Positions 7,572-16,018 of a stretch of 64,000 nucleotides of DNA are shown in pieces. Source of the stretch: Pseudomonas sp. LS.1a (GTDB lineage Bacteria; Pseudomonadota; Gammaproteobacteria; Pseudomonadales; Pseudomonadaceae); the NCBI RefSeq assembly GCF_022533585.1, contig NZ_CP092827.1:1590001-1654000 (forward strand), written 5' to 3'. How positions within the stretch are numbered: position 1 is the stretch's first letter; each line of letters begins with the position of its first letter. The translations under genes and the position numbers were made by a program. The notes beneath the pieces were generated by a model, which was not told where the DNA came from, did not search any database, and saw nothing but the letters and a program-made list of their open reading frames with translations.

Positions 7572-9587
7572 ATGTCCGAGTTCCAGCTCGTCACCCGTTT
7601 CCAGCCGGCCGGCGACCAGCCCGAGGCCATCCGGCAGATGGTCGAAGGCATCGAGGCGGGGCTGTCGCACCAGACACTGCTCGGGGTGACCGGCTCGGGC
7701 AAGACCTTCAGCATCGCCAACGTCATCCAGCAGGTGCAGCGCCCGACCCTGGTGCTGGCGCCGAACAAGACCCTGGCCGCGCAGCTGTATGGCGAATTCA
7801 AGGCGTTCTTCCCCAACAATGCGGTGGAGTACTTCGTTTCCTACTACGACTACTACCAGCCTGAAGCCTACGTACCGTCGTCCGACACCTTCATCGAGAA
7901 GGACGCGTCGATCAACGATCACATCGAGCAGATGCGCCTGTCGGCGACCAAGGCGCTGCTGGAGCGGCGCGACGCAATCATCGTCACCACCGTGTCGTGC
8001 ATCTACGGCCTGGGTAGCCCGGAGACCTACCTGAAAATGGTCCTGCACGTGGATCGCGGCGACAAGCTCGACCAGCGTGCGCTACTGCGCCGCCTGGCCG
8101 ACCTGCAATACACCCGCAACGAGATGGACTTCGCCCGCGCCACCTTCCGCGTGCGCGGCGATGTGATCGACATATTCCCGGCAGAATCGGACCTTGAGGC
8201 CATCCGCATCGAACTGTTCGATGACGAAGTGGAGAACATCGCTGCCTTCGACCCGCTGACCGGCGAGGTCTTCCGCAAGCTGCCGCGTTTCACCTTCTAC
8301 CCCAAAAGCCACTATGTCACCCCGCGGGAAACCCTGCTGGAGGCGGTGGAAGGCATCAAGGAGGAACTCAAGGACCGCCTGGAATACCTGCAGAAGGCCA
8401 ACAAGCTGGTCGAAGCCCAGCGCCTGGAGCAACGCACCCGCTTCGATCTGGAGATGATCCTGGAGCTGGGTTACTGCAACGGCATCGAGAACTACTCGCG
8501 CTACCTGTCCGGGCGCCCGGCCGGGGCACCGCCACCCACCCTGTACGACTACCTGCCGCCGGATGCGCTGCTGGTGATCGATGAATCCCACGTCAGCGTT
8601 CCGCAGGTCGGCGCCATGTACAAGGGCGACCGCTCGCGCAAGGAAACCCTGGTCGAATACGGCTTCCGCCTGCCTTCGGCGCTGGACAACCGGCCGATGC
8701 GTTTTGACGAGTGGGAAGATGTCAGCCCGCAGACCATCTTCGTGTCCGCCACCCCGGGCCCCTATGAGGCTGAGCACGCCGGGCGCGTGGTGGAGCAGGT
8801 GGTGCGCCCCACCGGCCTGGTCGACCCACAGGTGGAAGTGCGCCCGGCGCTTACCCAGGTGGATGACCTGCTGTCGGAAATCCGCAAGCGCGTGGCGCAG
8901 GGCGAACGGGTGCTGGCGACCACGCTGACCAAGCGCATGGCCGAGGACCTGACCGATTACCTGGCCGACCATGACGTGCGGGTGCGTTACCTGCATTCGG
9001 ACATCGACACCGTCGAGCGGGTGGAGATCATCCGCGACCTGCGCCTGGGTACTTTCGACGTGCTGGTGGGTATCAACCTGCTACGTGAAGGCCTGGACAT
9101 GCCCGAGGTGTCGCTGGTGGCGATCCTCGATGCCGACAAGGAAGGTTTCCTGCGCTCCGAGCGCTCGCTGATCCAGACCATCGGTCGGGCGGCGCGTAAC
9201 CTCAATGGCCGGGCTATCCTGTATGCCGACAACATCACCGGTTCCATGCAGCGCGCCATCGACGAGACCGAGCGCCGTCGCGAGAAGCAGATCGCCTTCA
9301 ACCAGGCCAATGGCATCGTGCCCAAGGGCGTGGTCAAGGACATCACCGACATCATGGAAGGCGCCACTGTGCCTGGCGCACGCAGCAAGAAGCGCAAGGG
9401 CATGGCCAAGGCGGCGGAGGAGAGCGCCCGCTACGAGGCCGAGCTGCGCACGCCGGGTGAAATCACCAAGCGCATCAAGCAGTTGGAAGAGAAGATGATG
9501 CAGTTTGCCCGCGACCTGGAGTTCGAGGCCGCGGCGCAATTGCGCGACGAAATTGCCCAGCTGCGCGAGCGGTTGATTTCCAGCTGA
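7572..9587 (+). CDS. uvrB: UvrABC excision nuclease subunit B
   Basis: UvrB (671 residues) verifies DNA damage handed over by UvrA and recruits UvrC in nucleotide excision repair. Visible elements: the N-terminal [19 protein letters not shown]; Walker A GVTGSGKT (about 38–46); the damage-probing beta-hairpin [21 protein letters not shown] helicase motif II; the motif V/VI region [14 protein letters not shown] and QTIGRAARN; and the C-terminal UVR coiled coil ([13 protein letters not shown]…) that binds UvrC. Full length for the family. A LexA box just upstream suggests SOS induction. gltX follows after a REP-bearing gap, probably as a separate unit. Confidence 0.97.
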   Translation: MSEFQLVTRFQPAGDQPEAIRQMVEGIEAGLSHQTLLGVTGSGKTFSIANVIQQVQRPTLVLAPNKTLAAQLYGEFKAFFPNNAVEYFVSYYDYYQPEAYVPSSDTFIEKDASINDHIEQMRLSATKALLERRDAIIVTTVSCIYGLGSPETYLKMVLHVDRGDKLDQRALLRRLADLQYTRNEMDFARATFRVRGDVIDIFPAESDLEAIRIELFDDEVENIAAFDPLTGEVFRKLPRFTFYPKSHYVTPRETLLEAVEGIKEELKDRLEYLQKANKLVEAQRLEQRTRFDLEMILELGYCNGIENYSRYLSGRPAGAPPPTLYDYLPPDALLVIDESHVSVPQVGAMYKGDRSRKETLVEYGFRLPSALDNRPMRFDEWEDVSPQTIFVSATPGPYEAEHAGRVVEQVVRPTGLVDPQVEVRPALTQVDDLLSEIRKRVAQGERVLATTLTKRMAEDLTDYLADHDVRVRYLHSDIDTVERVEIIRDLRLGTFDVLVGINLLREGLDMPEVSLVAILDADKEGFLRSERSLIQTIGRAARNLNGRAILYADNITGSMQRAIDETERRREKQIAFNQANGIVPKGVVKDITDIMEGATVPGARSKKRKGMAKAAEESARYEAELRTPGEITKRIKQLEEKMMQFARDLEFEAAAQLRDEIAQLRERLISS

Positions 9588-9600
9588 AGGCTGACGCGGG

Positions 9601-9692
9601 CCCTGTGGGAGCGGGCGTGCCCGCGAAGAAATCAACGCGGTGGCTGGCACCGGCTGCGCCGGTGTTCGCGGGCGCGCCCGCTCCCACAGGGA
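9601..9692. repeat. REP pair (REPIN)
   Basis: CCCTGTGGGAGCGGGCGTGCCCGCGAAG and its inverted partner (TTCGCGGGCGCGCCCGCTCCCACAGGG) flank about 35 bases. This is the species-typical REP doublet and may act as the end of the uvrB transcript. Confidence 0.88.
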
Positions 9693-9714
9693 CCGCATAA
9701 AATCTGAAATGGCC

Positions 9715-9936
9715 TCAATGTGCTTCTTCCGCTTTCAGTCCCTCTGGCAACTTCCGCGTCAATAACACCGCCACCATGCTCAGCGCCTGCTGGTGAGTAA
9801 TCTCGCTCAACTTGCCCAGCGCCGCATTGTCATTACCCAGCCGCTCCGCCACCTGCGAGTTGCTCGGCACCTGGCACGGATGATCTGGATACAGGTGACG
9901 TTCGCGCCATCGCTGGAGCCCGGTGCCTGCCTCCTG
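9715..9936 (-). pseudogene. Protein-coding-looking remnant without a start
   Basis: The minus strand has an open frame of 73 codons ending in TGA at 9717–9715, with an in-frame TAG directly upstream (9939–9937) and no good start codon. The translation (…[20 protein letters not shown]…TRKLPEGLKAEEAH) looks like real helical protein with natural codon use, so it is probably the 3' end of a gene whose front was lost. It fills the gap between the REP and gltX. I do not recognise the family; a CTG or GTG start for a small intact protein cannot be excluded. Confidence 0.45.
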
Positions 9937-9978
9937 CTAACATCCCGCCTTTGTTTCATCTTTCGTTCGAGACCCTCC

Positions 9979-11460
9979 ATGACCACCGTACGCACGCGTA
10001 TCGCGCCATCGCCTACCGGCGACCCCCATGTCGGCACCGCCTACATCGCCCTGTTCAACTACTGCTTTGCCAAGCAGCACGGCGGTGAGTTCATCCTGCG
10101 CATCGAAGACACCGACCAGCTGCGCTCCACGCGCGAGTCGGAACAGCAGATCTTCGATGCCCTGCGTTGGCTCGGCATCGAATGGAACGAAGGCCCGGAC
10201 GTCGGCGGCCCGCACGGCCCGTACCGGCAGAGCGAACGTGGCGAAATCTACGCCAGGTACGCCAAGGAACTGGTTGACGCCGGCCATGCCTTCTACTGCT
10301 TCTGCACCGCCGAAGAGCTGGAGCAGATGCGCGCCGAACAGCAAGCCCGTGGTGAAACCCCGCGCTACGACGGCCGCGCACTGCTGCTGAGCGCCGAGGA
10401 AGTGCAGCGCCGTCTGGACGCTGGCGAGCCGCACGTGATCCGCATGAAAGTGCCGAGCGAAGGCGTGTGCGTGGTGCCGGACATGCTGCGTGGTGATGTC
10501 GAGATCCCGTGGGACCGCATGGACATGCAGGTGCTGATGAAGAACGACGGCCTGCCGACGTACTTCCTGGCCAACGTGGTCGACGACCATCTGATGGGCA
10601 TCACCCACGTGCTGCGCGGCGAAGAGTGGCTGCCATCGGCACCCAAGCTGATCAAGCTGTACGAATACTTCGGCTGGGAGCAGCCCAAGCTGTGCTACAT
10701 GCCGCTGCTGCGTAACCCGGACAAGTCCAAGCTGTCCAAGCGCAAGAACCCGACCTCGGTGACGTTCTACGAGCGCATGGGCTTCATGCCCGAGGCGATG
10801 CTCAACTACCTGGGCCGCATGGGCTGGTCGATGCCGGACGAGCGCGAGAAGTTCTCGCTGGCCGAGATGGTCGAGCACTTCGACCTGTCGCGTATCTCGC
10901 TGGGCGGCCCGATCTTCGACATCGAGAAGCTGTCCTGGCTGAACGGCCAGTGGCTGCGTGAACTGCCGGTCGAGGAGTTCGCCGCGCGCCTGCAGAAGTG
11001 GGCGTTCAACAGCGACTACATGATGAAGATTGCCCCACACGTGCAGGGCCGGGTGGAAACCTTCAGCCAGGTTGCTCCGCTGGGCGGGTTCTTCTTCGAA
11101 GGCGCGCTGAAGCTGGATGCCAAGCTGTTCGAAAGCAAGAAACTGTCGGCCGACCAGGTGCGCCAGGTGATCCAGTTGATCCTTTGGAAGCTCGAAAGCC
11201 TGCGTCAGTGGGAAAAGGAGCGCATCACCGGTTGCATCCAGGCGGTAGTCGAGGCGCTGGAACTGAAGCTGCGTGACGCCATGCCGCTGATGTTTGCCGC
11301 CATTACCGGCCAGGCCAGTTCGGTTTCGGTACTGGACGCGATGGAAATCCTTGGCCCGGACCTGACCCGCTACCGCTTGCGCCAGGCCCTGGACCTGCTG
11401 GGTGGTGTGTCGAAGAAAGAAAACAAAGAGTGGGAAAAGCTGCTGGCTTCGATCGCCTGA
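9979..11460 (+). CDS. gltX: Glutamyl-tRNA synthetase
   Basis: Class I aminoacyl-tRNA synthetase charging tRNA-Glu; 493 residues, normal for the family. The HIGH-type signature is [10 protein letters not shown] at the N-terminus, the KMSKS-type loop is KLSKRKNP (about residue 251), and ILRIEDTDQ is a conserved ATP/glutamate-pocket segment. The C-terminal half is the helical anticodon-binding domain. The frame is open 62 codons further upstream, but that stretch runs antisense over the remnant ORF and lacks synthetase sequence; the family begins at [13 protein letters not shown]. Three tRNA-Glu genes, its substrates, lie just downstream. Confidence 0.97.
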   Translation: MTTVRTRIAPSPTGDPHVGTAYIALFNYCFAKQHGGEFILRIEDTDQLRSTRESEQQIFDALRWLGIEWNEGPDVGGPHGPYRQSERGEIYARYAKELVDAGHAFYCFCTAEELEQMRAEQQARGETPRYDGRALLLSAEEVQRRLDAGEPHVIRMKVPSEGVCVVPDMLRGDVEIPWDRMDMQVLMKNDGLPTYFLANVVDDHLMGITHVLRGEEWLPSAPKLIKLYEYFGWEQPKLCYMPLLRNPDKSKLSKRKNPTSVTFYERMGFMPEAMLNYLGRMGWSMPDEREKFSLAEMVEHFDLSRISLGGPIFDIEKLSWLNGQWLRELPVEEFAARLQKWAFNSDYMMKIAPHVQGRVETFSQVAPLGGFFFEGALKLDAKLFESKKLSADQVRQVIQLILWKLESLRQWEKERITGCIQAVVEALELKLRDAMPLMFAAITGQASSVSVLDAMEILGPDLTRYRLRQALDLLGGVSKKENKEWEKLLASIA

Positions 11461-11488
11461 CAGTGGTCCTGGGGCTATAAGCCGAACT

Positions 11489-11560
11489 TGTGGGAGCGGG
11501 TTCACCCGCGAATACGATGGTGGCTTCACCATCGCATTCGCGGGTGAACCCGCTCCCACA
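11489..11560. repeat. REP pair (REPIN)
   Basis: TGTGGGAGCGGGTTCACCCGCGAAT and its inverted partner sit about 20 bases apart after gltX. The whole unit is nearly one palindrome (CGATGGTGGCTTCACCATCG at the centre), likely a transcript-end structure. Confidence 0.9.
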
Positions 11561-11645
11561 TGGCCCACTGTTCAGTTTTGGTAAGGGCAGGGCAGTAAGT
11601 GATTGTTATCTGTGAAAATTTTTTTGAATATTTTGAAAAATTCGT

Positions 11646-11674
11646 TTGACAGCCCTGCAATCCGATCTTAATAT
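11646..11674 (+). promoter_or_regulatory. Strong sigma-70 promoter of the tRNA-Ala/Glu array
   Basis: TTGACA-N17-TAATAT is close to consensus. It is preceded by an AT-rich UP-element-like tract (about 11610–11643) and followed by a GC-rich discriminator (GCGCCCCG), the hallmark of stringently controlled stable-RNA promoters. First tRNA starts 76 bases downstream. Confidence 0.9.
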
Positions 11675-11749
11675 GCGCCCCGTCCACAGCGATGAACGAA
11701 AACGAAACGCCAGGCACCCAGCCAGCGCTTCGGTTCAAAGCGACATTGT

Positions 11750-11825
11750 GGGGCTATAGCTCAGCTGGGAGAGCGCCTGCATGGCATGCAGGAGGTCAGC
11801 GGTTCGATCCCGCTTAGCTCCACCA
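11750..11825 (+). tRNA. tRNA-Ala (GGC), copy 1
   Basis: 76-nt cloverleaf with encoded CCA; acceptor GGGGCTA/TAGCTCC, anticodon loop ATGGCAT (GGC). First gene of the array behind the strong promoter; its spacer to the next tRNA differs from those of copies 2 and 3. Confidence 0.97.
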
Positions 11826-11897
11826 AATTCCGCTTGGCAGCCAAGGCTGTCGGGCAAGACCGGGTCCAGCAACCGGGTCTTGAAGGTAAGAAGGTTC

Positions 11898-11973
11898 GTC
11901 CCCTTCGTCTAGTGGCCTAGGACACCGCCCTTTCACGGCGGTAACAGGGGTTCGAGTCCCCTAGGGGACGCCA
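11898..11973 (+). tRNA. tRNA-Glu (TTC), copy 1
   Basis: 76-nt cloverleaf with encoded CCA; acceptor GTCCCCT/AGGGGAC, anticodon loop CTTTCAC (TTC). Followed by a small hairpin (AGCGA…TCGCT) but no terminator, so transcription should continue. Confidence 0.97.
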
Positions 11974-12026
11974 GTTTTGCACAAGCGATGTTTCAGGATG
12001 TCGCTGGGCCGAGAGGCTATAAATCC

Positions 12027-12102
12027 GGGGCTATAGCTCAGCTGGGAGAGCGCCTGCATGGCATGCAGGAGGTCAGCGGTTCGATCCCGCTTAGCTCCAC
12101 CA
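12027..12102 (+). tRNA. tRNA-Ala (GGC), copy 2
   Basis: Identical in sequence to copy 1. Begins a 254-base unit (tRNA-Ala, spacer, tRNA-Glu, terminator) that is repeated once. Confidence 0.97.
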
Positions 12103-12144
12103 TTTCTGCCGCGGTTCGCGTAAGCGGATCGGCACGAAGGTTAC

Positions 12145-12220
12145 GTCCCCTTCGTCTAGTGGCCTAGGACACCGCCCTTTCACGGCGGTAACAGGGGTTC
12201 GAGTCCCCTAGGGGACGCCA
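12145..12220 (+). tRNA. tRNA-Glu (TTC), copy 2
   Basis: Identical to copy 1; the Ala–Glu spacer is identical to that of the third cassette. An intrinsic terminator follows. Confidence 0.97.
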
Positions 12221-12246
12221 CTTTTCCTGCGTTTTGCAGGGCTTTA

Positions 12247-12278
12247 AAGGCTCGTCGATTACTGATGAGCCTTTTGTT
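12247..12278 (+). terminator. Terminator inside the tRNA array
   Basis: AAGGCTCGTC…GATGAGCCTT stem followed by TTTTGTTT, between cassettes 2 and 3. It has the same architecture as the terminator after cassette 3, so it was probably copied with the tRNA cassette. Cassette 3 would depend on read-through. Confidence 0.75.
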
Positions 12279-12280
12279 TC

Positions 12281-12356
12281 GGGGCTATAGCTCAGCTGGG
12301 AGAGCGCCTGCATGGCATGCAGGAGGTCAGCGGTTCGATCCCGCTTAGCTCCACCA
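12281..12356 (+). tRNA. tRNA-Ala (GGC), copy 3
   Basis: Identical to copies 1 and 2; starts only a few bases after the internal terminator and no separate promoter is visible in the short gap. Confidence 0.97.
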
Positions 12357-12398
12357 TTTCTGCCGCGGTTCGCGTAAGCGGATCGGCACGAAGGTTAC

Positions 12399-12474
12399 GT
12401 CCCCTTCGTCTAGTGGCCTAGGACACCGCCCTTTCACGGCGGTAACAGGGGTTCGAGTCCCCTAGGGGACGCCA
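12399..12474 (+). tRNA. tRNA-Glu (TTC), copy 3
   Basis: Identical to the other two tRNA-Glu copies; last gene of the array, followed by a terminator. Confidence 0.97.
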
Positions 12475-12501
12475 CGTTTCCCCGCGTTTTGCGGGACTTT
12501 G

Positions 12502-12538
12502 AAGGCTCATTCGATTATTGAATGGGCCTTTTGTTTTT
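12502..12538 (+). terminator. Terminator at the end of the tRNA-Ala/Glu array
   Basis: AAGGCTCATTC/GAATGGGCCTT forms an eleven-base-pair stem (one G-T pair), followed by TTGTTTTT. A small CCCGC/GCGGG hairpin precedes it. Confidence 0.88.
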
Positions 12539-12593
12539 CTCCCCTCCGCAAAATTCAGCGACCGACAGGCGGCTGCAGATTCCGCTTGCCAAA

Positions 12594-12615
12594 AAATATT
12601 ATGCGAATAATATTT
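12594..12615. promoter_or_regulatory. Palindromic operator upstream of the TetR gene
   Basis: AAATATTAT GCGA ATAATATTT is a perfect nine-base inverted repeat with a four-base centre, 33 bases before the regulator start. A second imperfect palindrome (CGATCA…TGATCG, 12616–12635) abuts it. The AT-rich block stands out from its surroundings and is the likely autoregulatory site of the TetR protein. Confidence 0.7.
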
Positions 12616-12647
12616 CGATCATCATATTTTGATCGGCGAGTGGCCTG

Positions 12648-13187
12648 ATGAGCGACAAGAAGAGCAGAACCCGCGAACGCATTCTCGAGGCGGCGCGAAG
12701 TGCGCTGATCCAGCACGGCCCGGCCGAGCCTAGCGTCAGTCAGGTCATGGGTGCGGCTGGTCTGACCGTTGGCGGTTTCTATGCCCACTTCGACAGCAAG
12801 GACGAGTTGATGCTCGAAGCATTCCGCCAGTTGCTGAGCGAGCGCCGCGCCTTGCTCGCCCAGATCGACCCGAGCCTCGATGGCGCAGGGCGGCGGGCGC
12901 TGGCCAGTGCCTTCTACCTGTCGCGCAAGCACCGTGATGCCGAAGTGCACGCCTGCCCGCTGCCTAACTCGCTGGGCGAGATGCAGCGCCTGCCGGAGGC
13001 CTTCCGCGAAGTGCTGGCCGAGCACATCGAGCTGATGGCTGCCGCCATGGTCGACCGCCCCGAGGACGCCGACAAGGCCTTGGCCGACCTGGCGCTGATG
13101 GTTGGCGGCCTGGCGCTGGCCCGTGCCCTGGGCAGCAGCGAGCTGTCTGATCGTATTCTGCGCGCCGCCAAATCGGCGGTGCTTTAA
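12648..13187 (+). CDS. TetR/AcrR-family transcriptional regulator
   Basis: A 179-residue regulator. Residues about 8–55 are the TetR DNA-binding domain (RERILEAARSALIQHGPAEPSVSQVMGAAGLTVGGFYAHFDSKDEL). The remainder is a helical effector domain with HACPLPNSLGEM, typical of the group near lipid or hydrolase genes. A palindromic operator lies in its leader, so autorepression is likely. The alpha/beta hydrolase gene starts within 16 bases of its stop, so the two should be one operon and the hydrolase its probable regulatory target. Confidence 0.87.
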   Translation: MSDKKSRTRERILEAARSALIQHGPAEPSVSQVMGAAGLTVGGFYAHFDSKDELMLEAFRQLLSERRALLAQIDPSLDGAGRRALASAFYLSRKHRDAEVHACPLPNSLGEMQRLPEAFREVLAEHIELMAAAMVDRPEDADKALADLALMVGGLALARALGSSELSDRILRAAKSAVL

Positions 13188-13202
13188 CCCTGGAGCATGG
13201 CG

Positions 13203-14036
13203 ATGACTACCCTGAGCTGGATTCGTGGTGTCAATGGCACCCTGGGCCATCTGGTCCCCGAGCACGTCGCGGGCAAGATGCGCCGTGCCTTCATGACCCC
13301 GCGCAACCTGCCGCCGCGGGATTGGGAGTTGCCCGTGCTGGCCAGCGCCGAGCGCATTACCCTGCGCTTCGGCTTGTCGGCGCTGCGCTGGGGCAAGGGG
13401 CCGACCGTGCTGCTGATGCATGGCTGGGAAGGGCGCCCGACCCAGTTTGCCGCGTTGATCGAAACCTTGGTCCAGGCCGGGCACACGGTGGTGTCGCTGG
13501 AAGGGCCGGGGCATGGGCGTTCGCCCGGCGAGCAGGCAAATGTGGTGCTGTTTGCCCGGGCGCTGCTGGAGGCTGCCGCAGAGCTGCCGCCGCTGCGTGC
13601 GGTGATTGGCCATTCCATGGGCGGTGCCAGTGTATTGCTGGCCCTGCAGATGGGTTTGCGCACGGAAGCGGCGGTGAGCATTGCAGCCCCGGCGCGCCTG
13701 CTGGGCGTACTGCGGGGCTTTGCCCATCGCCTGGGGCTGCCAGCGCGGGCGCGGGCAGCGTTCATTCGTCAGGTGGAGCGGGATGTGGGCATGCCGATTG
13801 CGCGGCTGGATGTAGCCGGTTACCAGCTGGAGTTGCCAGGGCTGGTAGTGCATGCCGCCGATGATGCCTTGGTGGCAGCCGATGAGGCCCAGGTGATCCA
13901 CAAGGCCTGGTTCGATAGCCGCCTGATGCTGCTGGAGGCGGGTGGCCACCAGCGGGTGCTGTCCGATCCACGCCTGAGTGAAGCGGTGCTGGAGCTGCTG
14001 GCCCGGGCTGGTGCACCAGCCCGGCAAAGTGCCTGA
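13203..14036 (+). CDS. Alpha/beta hydrolase
   Basis: A 277-residue alpha/beta hydrolase. It has an oxyanion-type strand VLLMHGWEGRPTQF, the nucleophile elbow GHSMGG (Ser), an acid candidate in VVHAADDALV and the catalytic His in GGHQRVL, so the triad is complete. No signal peptide, so cytosolic. GGAG at 13192–13195 is ideally spaced for the ATG at 13203; the ATG at 13197 is too close to it. It is co-transcribed with the upstream TetR gene. Substrate is unknown; esterase or lipase-like activity is the family default. Confidence 0.85.
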   Translation: MTTLSWIRGVNGTLGHLVPEHVAGKMRRAFMTPRNLPPRDWELPVLASAERITLRFGLSALRWGKGPTVLLMHGWEGRPTQFAALIETLVQAGHTVVSLEGPGHGRSPGEQANVVLFARALLEAAAELPPLRAVIGHSMGGASVLLALQMGLRTEAAVSIAAPARLLGVLRGFAHRLGLPARARAAFIRQVERDVGMPIARLDVAGYQLELPGLVVHAADDALVAADEAQVIHKAWFDSRLMLLEAGGHQRVLSDPRLSEAVLELLARAGAPARQSA

Positions 14037-14106
14037 CTTACGCAGAAGGGCTGGACTTTCCCCCGGCGGTCCCTGCTAAATCCACTTTTGCTCCAAGGAA
14101 GCGAAC

Positions 14107-14541
14107 ATGAGTTGGGACCTGGCAACACCCTTCGTCATCGACCTGCGCGTCGGAACCGAGGATATCGACGGCCTTGGCCACGCCAACAACGCGGTCTACG
14201 TCACCTGGCTGGAGCGCTGCGCCTGGCGCCACTCCCAGCGCCTGGGCCTGGACCTGGCCGAATATCGCCGGTTGGACCGGGCCATGGCCGTGGTGCGCCA
14301 CGAAATCGACTACCTGGCCGCTGCCTATGAGGATGATGAGCTGCAACTGGCCACCTGGATCATCGACTGGGACCAGCGCCTGCGCATGACCCGGCGCTTC
14401 CAGCTCAAGCGCCCGCGCGACGGCATGACCTTGCTGCGCGCCCAGACCACCTTTGCCTGTATCGAGCTGTCCAGCGGCAAGCCCAGGCGCATGCCGGCGG
14501 AGTTCCTCGATGGTTATGGCCCGGCGCTGATCGGCGCCTGA
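14107..14541 (+). CDS. Acyl-CoA thioesterase, 4HBT hotdog family
   Basis: A 144-residue single hotdog domain. The YbgC/4HBT-type active-site segment is visible near the N-terminus ([20 protein letters not shown]), with the general-base region and central helix following. Such enzymes hydrolyse acyl-CoA thioesters in the cytosol, usually as tetramers. AAGGAA precedes the ATG. It lies between the hydrolase and dusC. Substrate chain length cannot be read from sequence. Confidence 0.85.
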   Translation: MSWDLATPFVIDLRVGTEDIDGLGHANNAVYVTWLERCAWRHSQRLGLDLAEYRRLDRAMAVVRHEIDYLAAAYEDDELQLATWIIDWDQRLRMTRRFQLKRPRDGMTLLRAQTTFACIELSSGKPRRMPAEFLDGYGPALIGA

Positions 14542-14545
14542 AACA

Positions 14546-14575
14546 CCGGCAATTTTTGTTAGACTGCCGGCTTTT
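14546..14575 (+). terminator. Possible terminator before dusC
   Basis: CCGGCA…TGCCGG with a 13-base loop is followed by CTTTTCC. The loop also contains TTAGACT, which could be a -10 for dusC, so either reading is possible. Confidence 0.4.
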
Positions 14576-14591
14576 CCGCCGAGACCCCGAC

Positions 14592-15563
14592 ATGCAAATT
14601 GCCCTGGCCCCCATGGAGGGGCTGGTCGACAACATCCTGCGCGACGTGCTGACCCGCGTCGGCGGTATCGACTGGTGCGTCACCGAGTTCATTCGCGTGT
14701 GCGACCGCCTGCTGCCGCCTTCCTCGTTCGACAAGCTGGCACCCGAGTTGCGCAATGGCGCACGCACCGCCGCTGGGGTGCCCATGCGTGTGCAGCTGTT
14801 GGGCTCGGACCCCGTGTGCCTGGCGGAAAACGCCGCGCTGGCCTGCGAGCTGGGGGCGCCGGTGATCGACCTGAATTTCGGTTGCCCGGCCAAGACCGTG
14901 AACAAGTCCCGTGGTGGCGCGGTGCTGCTCAAGGAGCCGGAGCTGCTGCATGCCATTGTGCGTGAGGTGCGCCGTGCCGTACCGGCGGATATCCCGGTCA
15001 CCTCGAAGATGCGCCTGGGCTTCGACAGCCCCGATGGCGCCCTGGAGTGCGCCACGGCGCTGGCCGAAGGCGGCTCGGCACACCTGGTGGTGCATGCCCG
15101 GACCAAGGTCGAGGGCTACAAGCCGCCGGCCCACTGGGAGTGGGTGGCGCGGGTGCAGGATGTGGTCAAGGTACCGGTGTTCGCCAATGGTGAGATCTGG
15201 ACCGTGGACGACTGGCGGCGCTGTCGTGAGGTCAGCGGCGCCGAAGACATCATGCTGGGCCGTGGGCTGGTCTCGCGCCCCGACCTGGGACTGCAGATTG
15301 CCGCGGCGCGTGATGGGCGGGAGTACCAGCCGATGAGCTGGGACGACCTGCTGCCGTTGCTGCGTGAGTTCTGGCGTCAGGCCCAGGCCAAGTTGTCGCC
15401 GCGCTATGCGCCGGGGCGGATGAAGCAGTGGCTGGCGATGCTGACCCGCAGTTATCCCGAAGCGGTGGTGCTGTTTGCCGAGTTGCGGCGCGAGGATGAC
15501 TGTGCGCGGATCAGCCGGTTGCTGGGGGGTGAGGTGGCTTCCTTCGAAGCTTGTGTTGCCTGA
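14592..15563 (+). CDS. dusC: tRNA-dihydrouridine(16) synthase
   Basis: A 323-residue flavin enzyme that reduces uridine to dihydrouridine in the tRNA D-loop. It shows the FMN-barrel start ([19 protein letters not shown]), the signature [21 protein letters not shown] with the catalytic Cys, SKMRLGF, the His of [11 protein letters not shown], and FANGEIW/MLGRGL for phosphate binding. The [10 protein letters not shown] start and overall length match the DusC subgroup rather than DusA or DusB. The frame is open 12 codons upstream, but the family begins at this Met. Confidence 0.9.
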   Translation: MQIALAPMEGLVDNILRDVLTRVGGIDWCVTEFIRVCDRLLPPSSFDKLAPELRNGARTAAGVPMRVQLLGSDPVCLAENAALACELGAPVIDLNFGCPAKTVNKSRGGAVLLKEPELLHAIVREVRRAVPADIPVTSKMRLGFDSPDGALECATALAEGGSAHLVVHARTKVEGYKPPAHWEWVARVQDVVKVPVFANGEIWTVDDWRRCREVSGAEDIMLGRGLVSRPDLGLQIAAARDGREYQPMSWDDLLPLLREFWRQAQAKLSPRYAPGRMKQWLAMLTRSYPEAVVLFAELRREDDCARISRLLGGEVASFEACVA

Positions 15564-15564
15564 T

Positions 15565-15644
15565 CCGGCCCTTTCGCGGGTGAACCCGCTCCCACAGGTT
15601 CGGTGCAGGTTTTGGAATGTGTGAGCTCCCTGTGGGAGCGGGTT
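15565..15644. repeat. REP pair interrupted by the IS element
   Basis: A first REP (CCGGCCCTTTCGCGGGTGAACCCGC…) is followed by a second, inverted one that breaks off after GTGGGAGCGGGTT. Its missing part (TGCCCGCGAAGAGGCC) is found at 16899–16914 on the far side of the IS. Confidence 0.9.
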
Positions 15645-15709
15645 TGAACTGGCCTAATGATCCCGGACACCTCTTAAGGGCGATATGATTCGCCCAATCA
15701 GGAGGTTCC

Positions 15710-16018
15710 ATGCAAGAACGAAAGACCTACACCCGCGAGTTCAAGCAACGTGCTGCCAGCATGGTTCTTGATGACCACTGCTCGATTCCCGACGTCTGCG
15801 CATCAATGGACGTCGGCCCTACAGCCCTGCGCCGCTGGGTTGATCAGGTACGTAAAGAGCGACAGAAGGGCCAGCCAGTAGCCGGTACCAAACCGATCAG
15901 CGACGAACAGCGAGAGCTCCAGCAGCTGCGAGCCAAGATCAAGCGCCTGGAGACCGAGGCTGAAATCTTAAAAAAGGCTACGGCTCTCTTGATGTCGGAT
16001 CCCGATCGTTTTTCCTGA
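15710..16018 (+). CDS. IS3-family transposase OrfA
   Basis: A 102-residue protein with an N-terminal helix-turn-helix (TREFKQRAASMVLDDHCSIPDVCASMDVGPTALRRWV) that recognises the IS ends, then a leucine-zipper-like coiled coil (QQLRAKIKRLETEAEILKKATALL). Near its end is A-AAA-AAG (15970–15976), a canonical -1 frameshift heptamer in the correct register (TTA AAA AAG). Ribosomes slipping there make the OrfAB fusion transposase. Confidence 0.92.
   Translation: MQERKTYTREFKQRAASMVLDDHCSIPDVCASMDVGPTALRRWVDQVRKERQKGQPVAGTKPISDEQRELQQLRAKIKRLETEAEILKKATALLMSDPDRFS

Noticed and set aside
9793..9978. 62-codon extension at the gltX start
   Set aside because: The sequence does not resemble any synthetase and runs antisense over a coding-like remnant.
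11750..12474. Regularly repeated units that could suggest a CRISPR array
   Set aside because: The repeats are complete tRNA genes with CCA ends; no short direct repeats with unique spacers exist in the window, and no cas genes.
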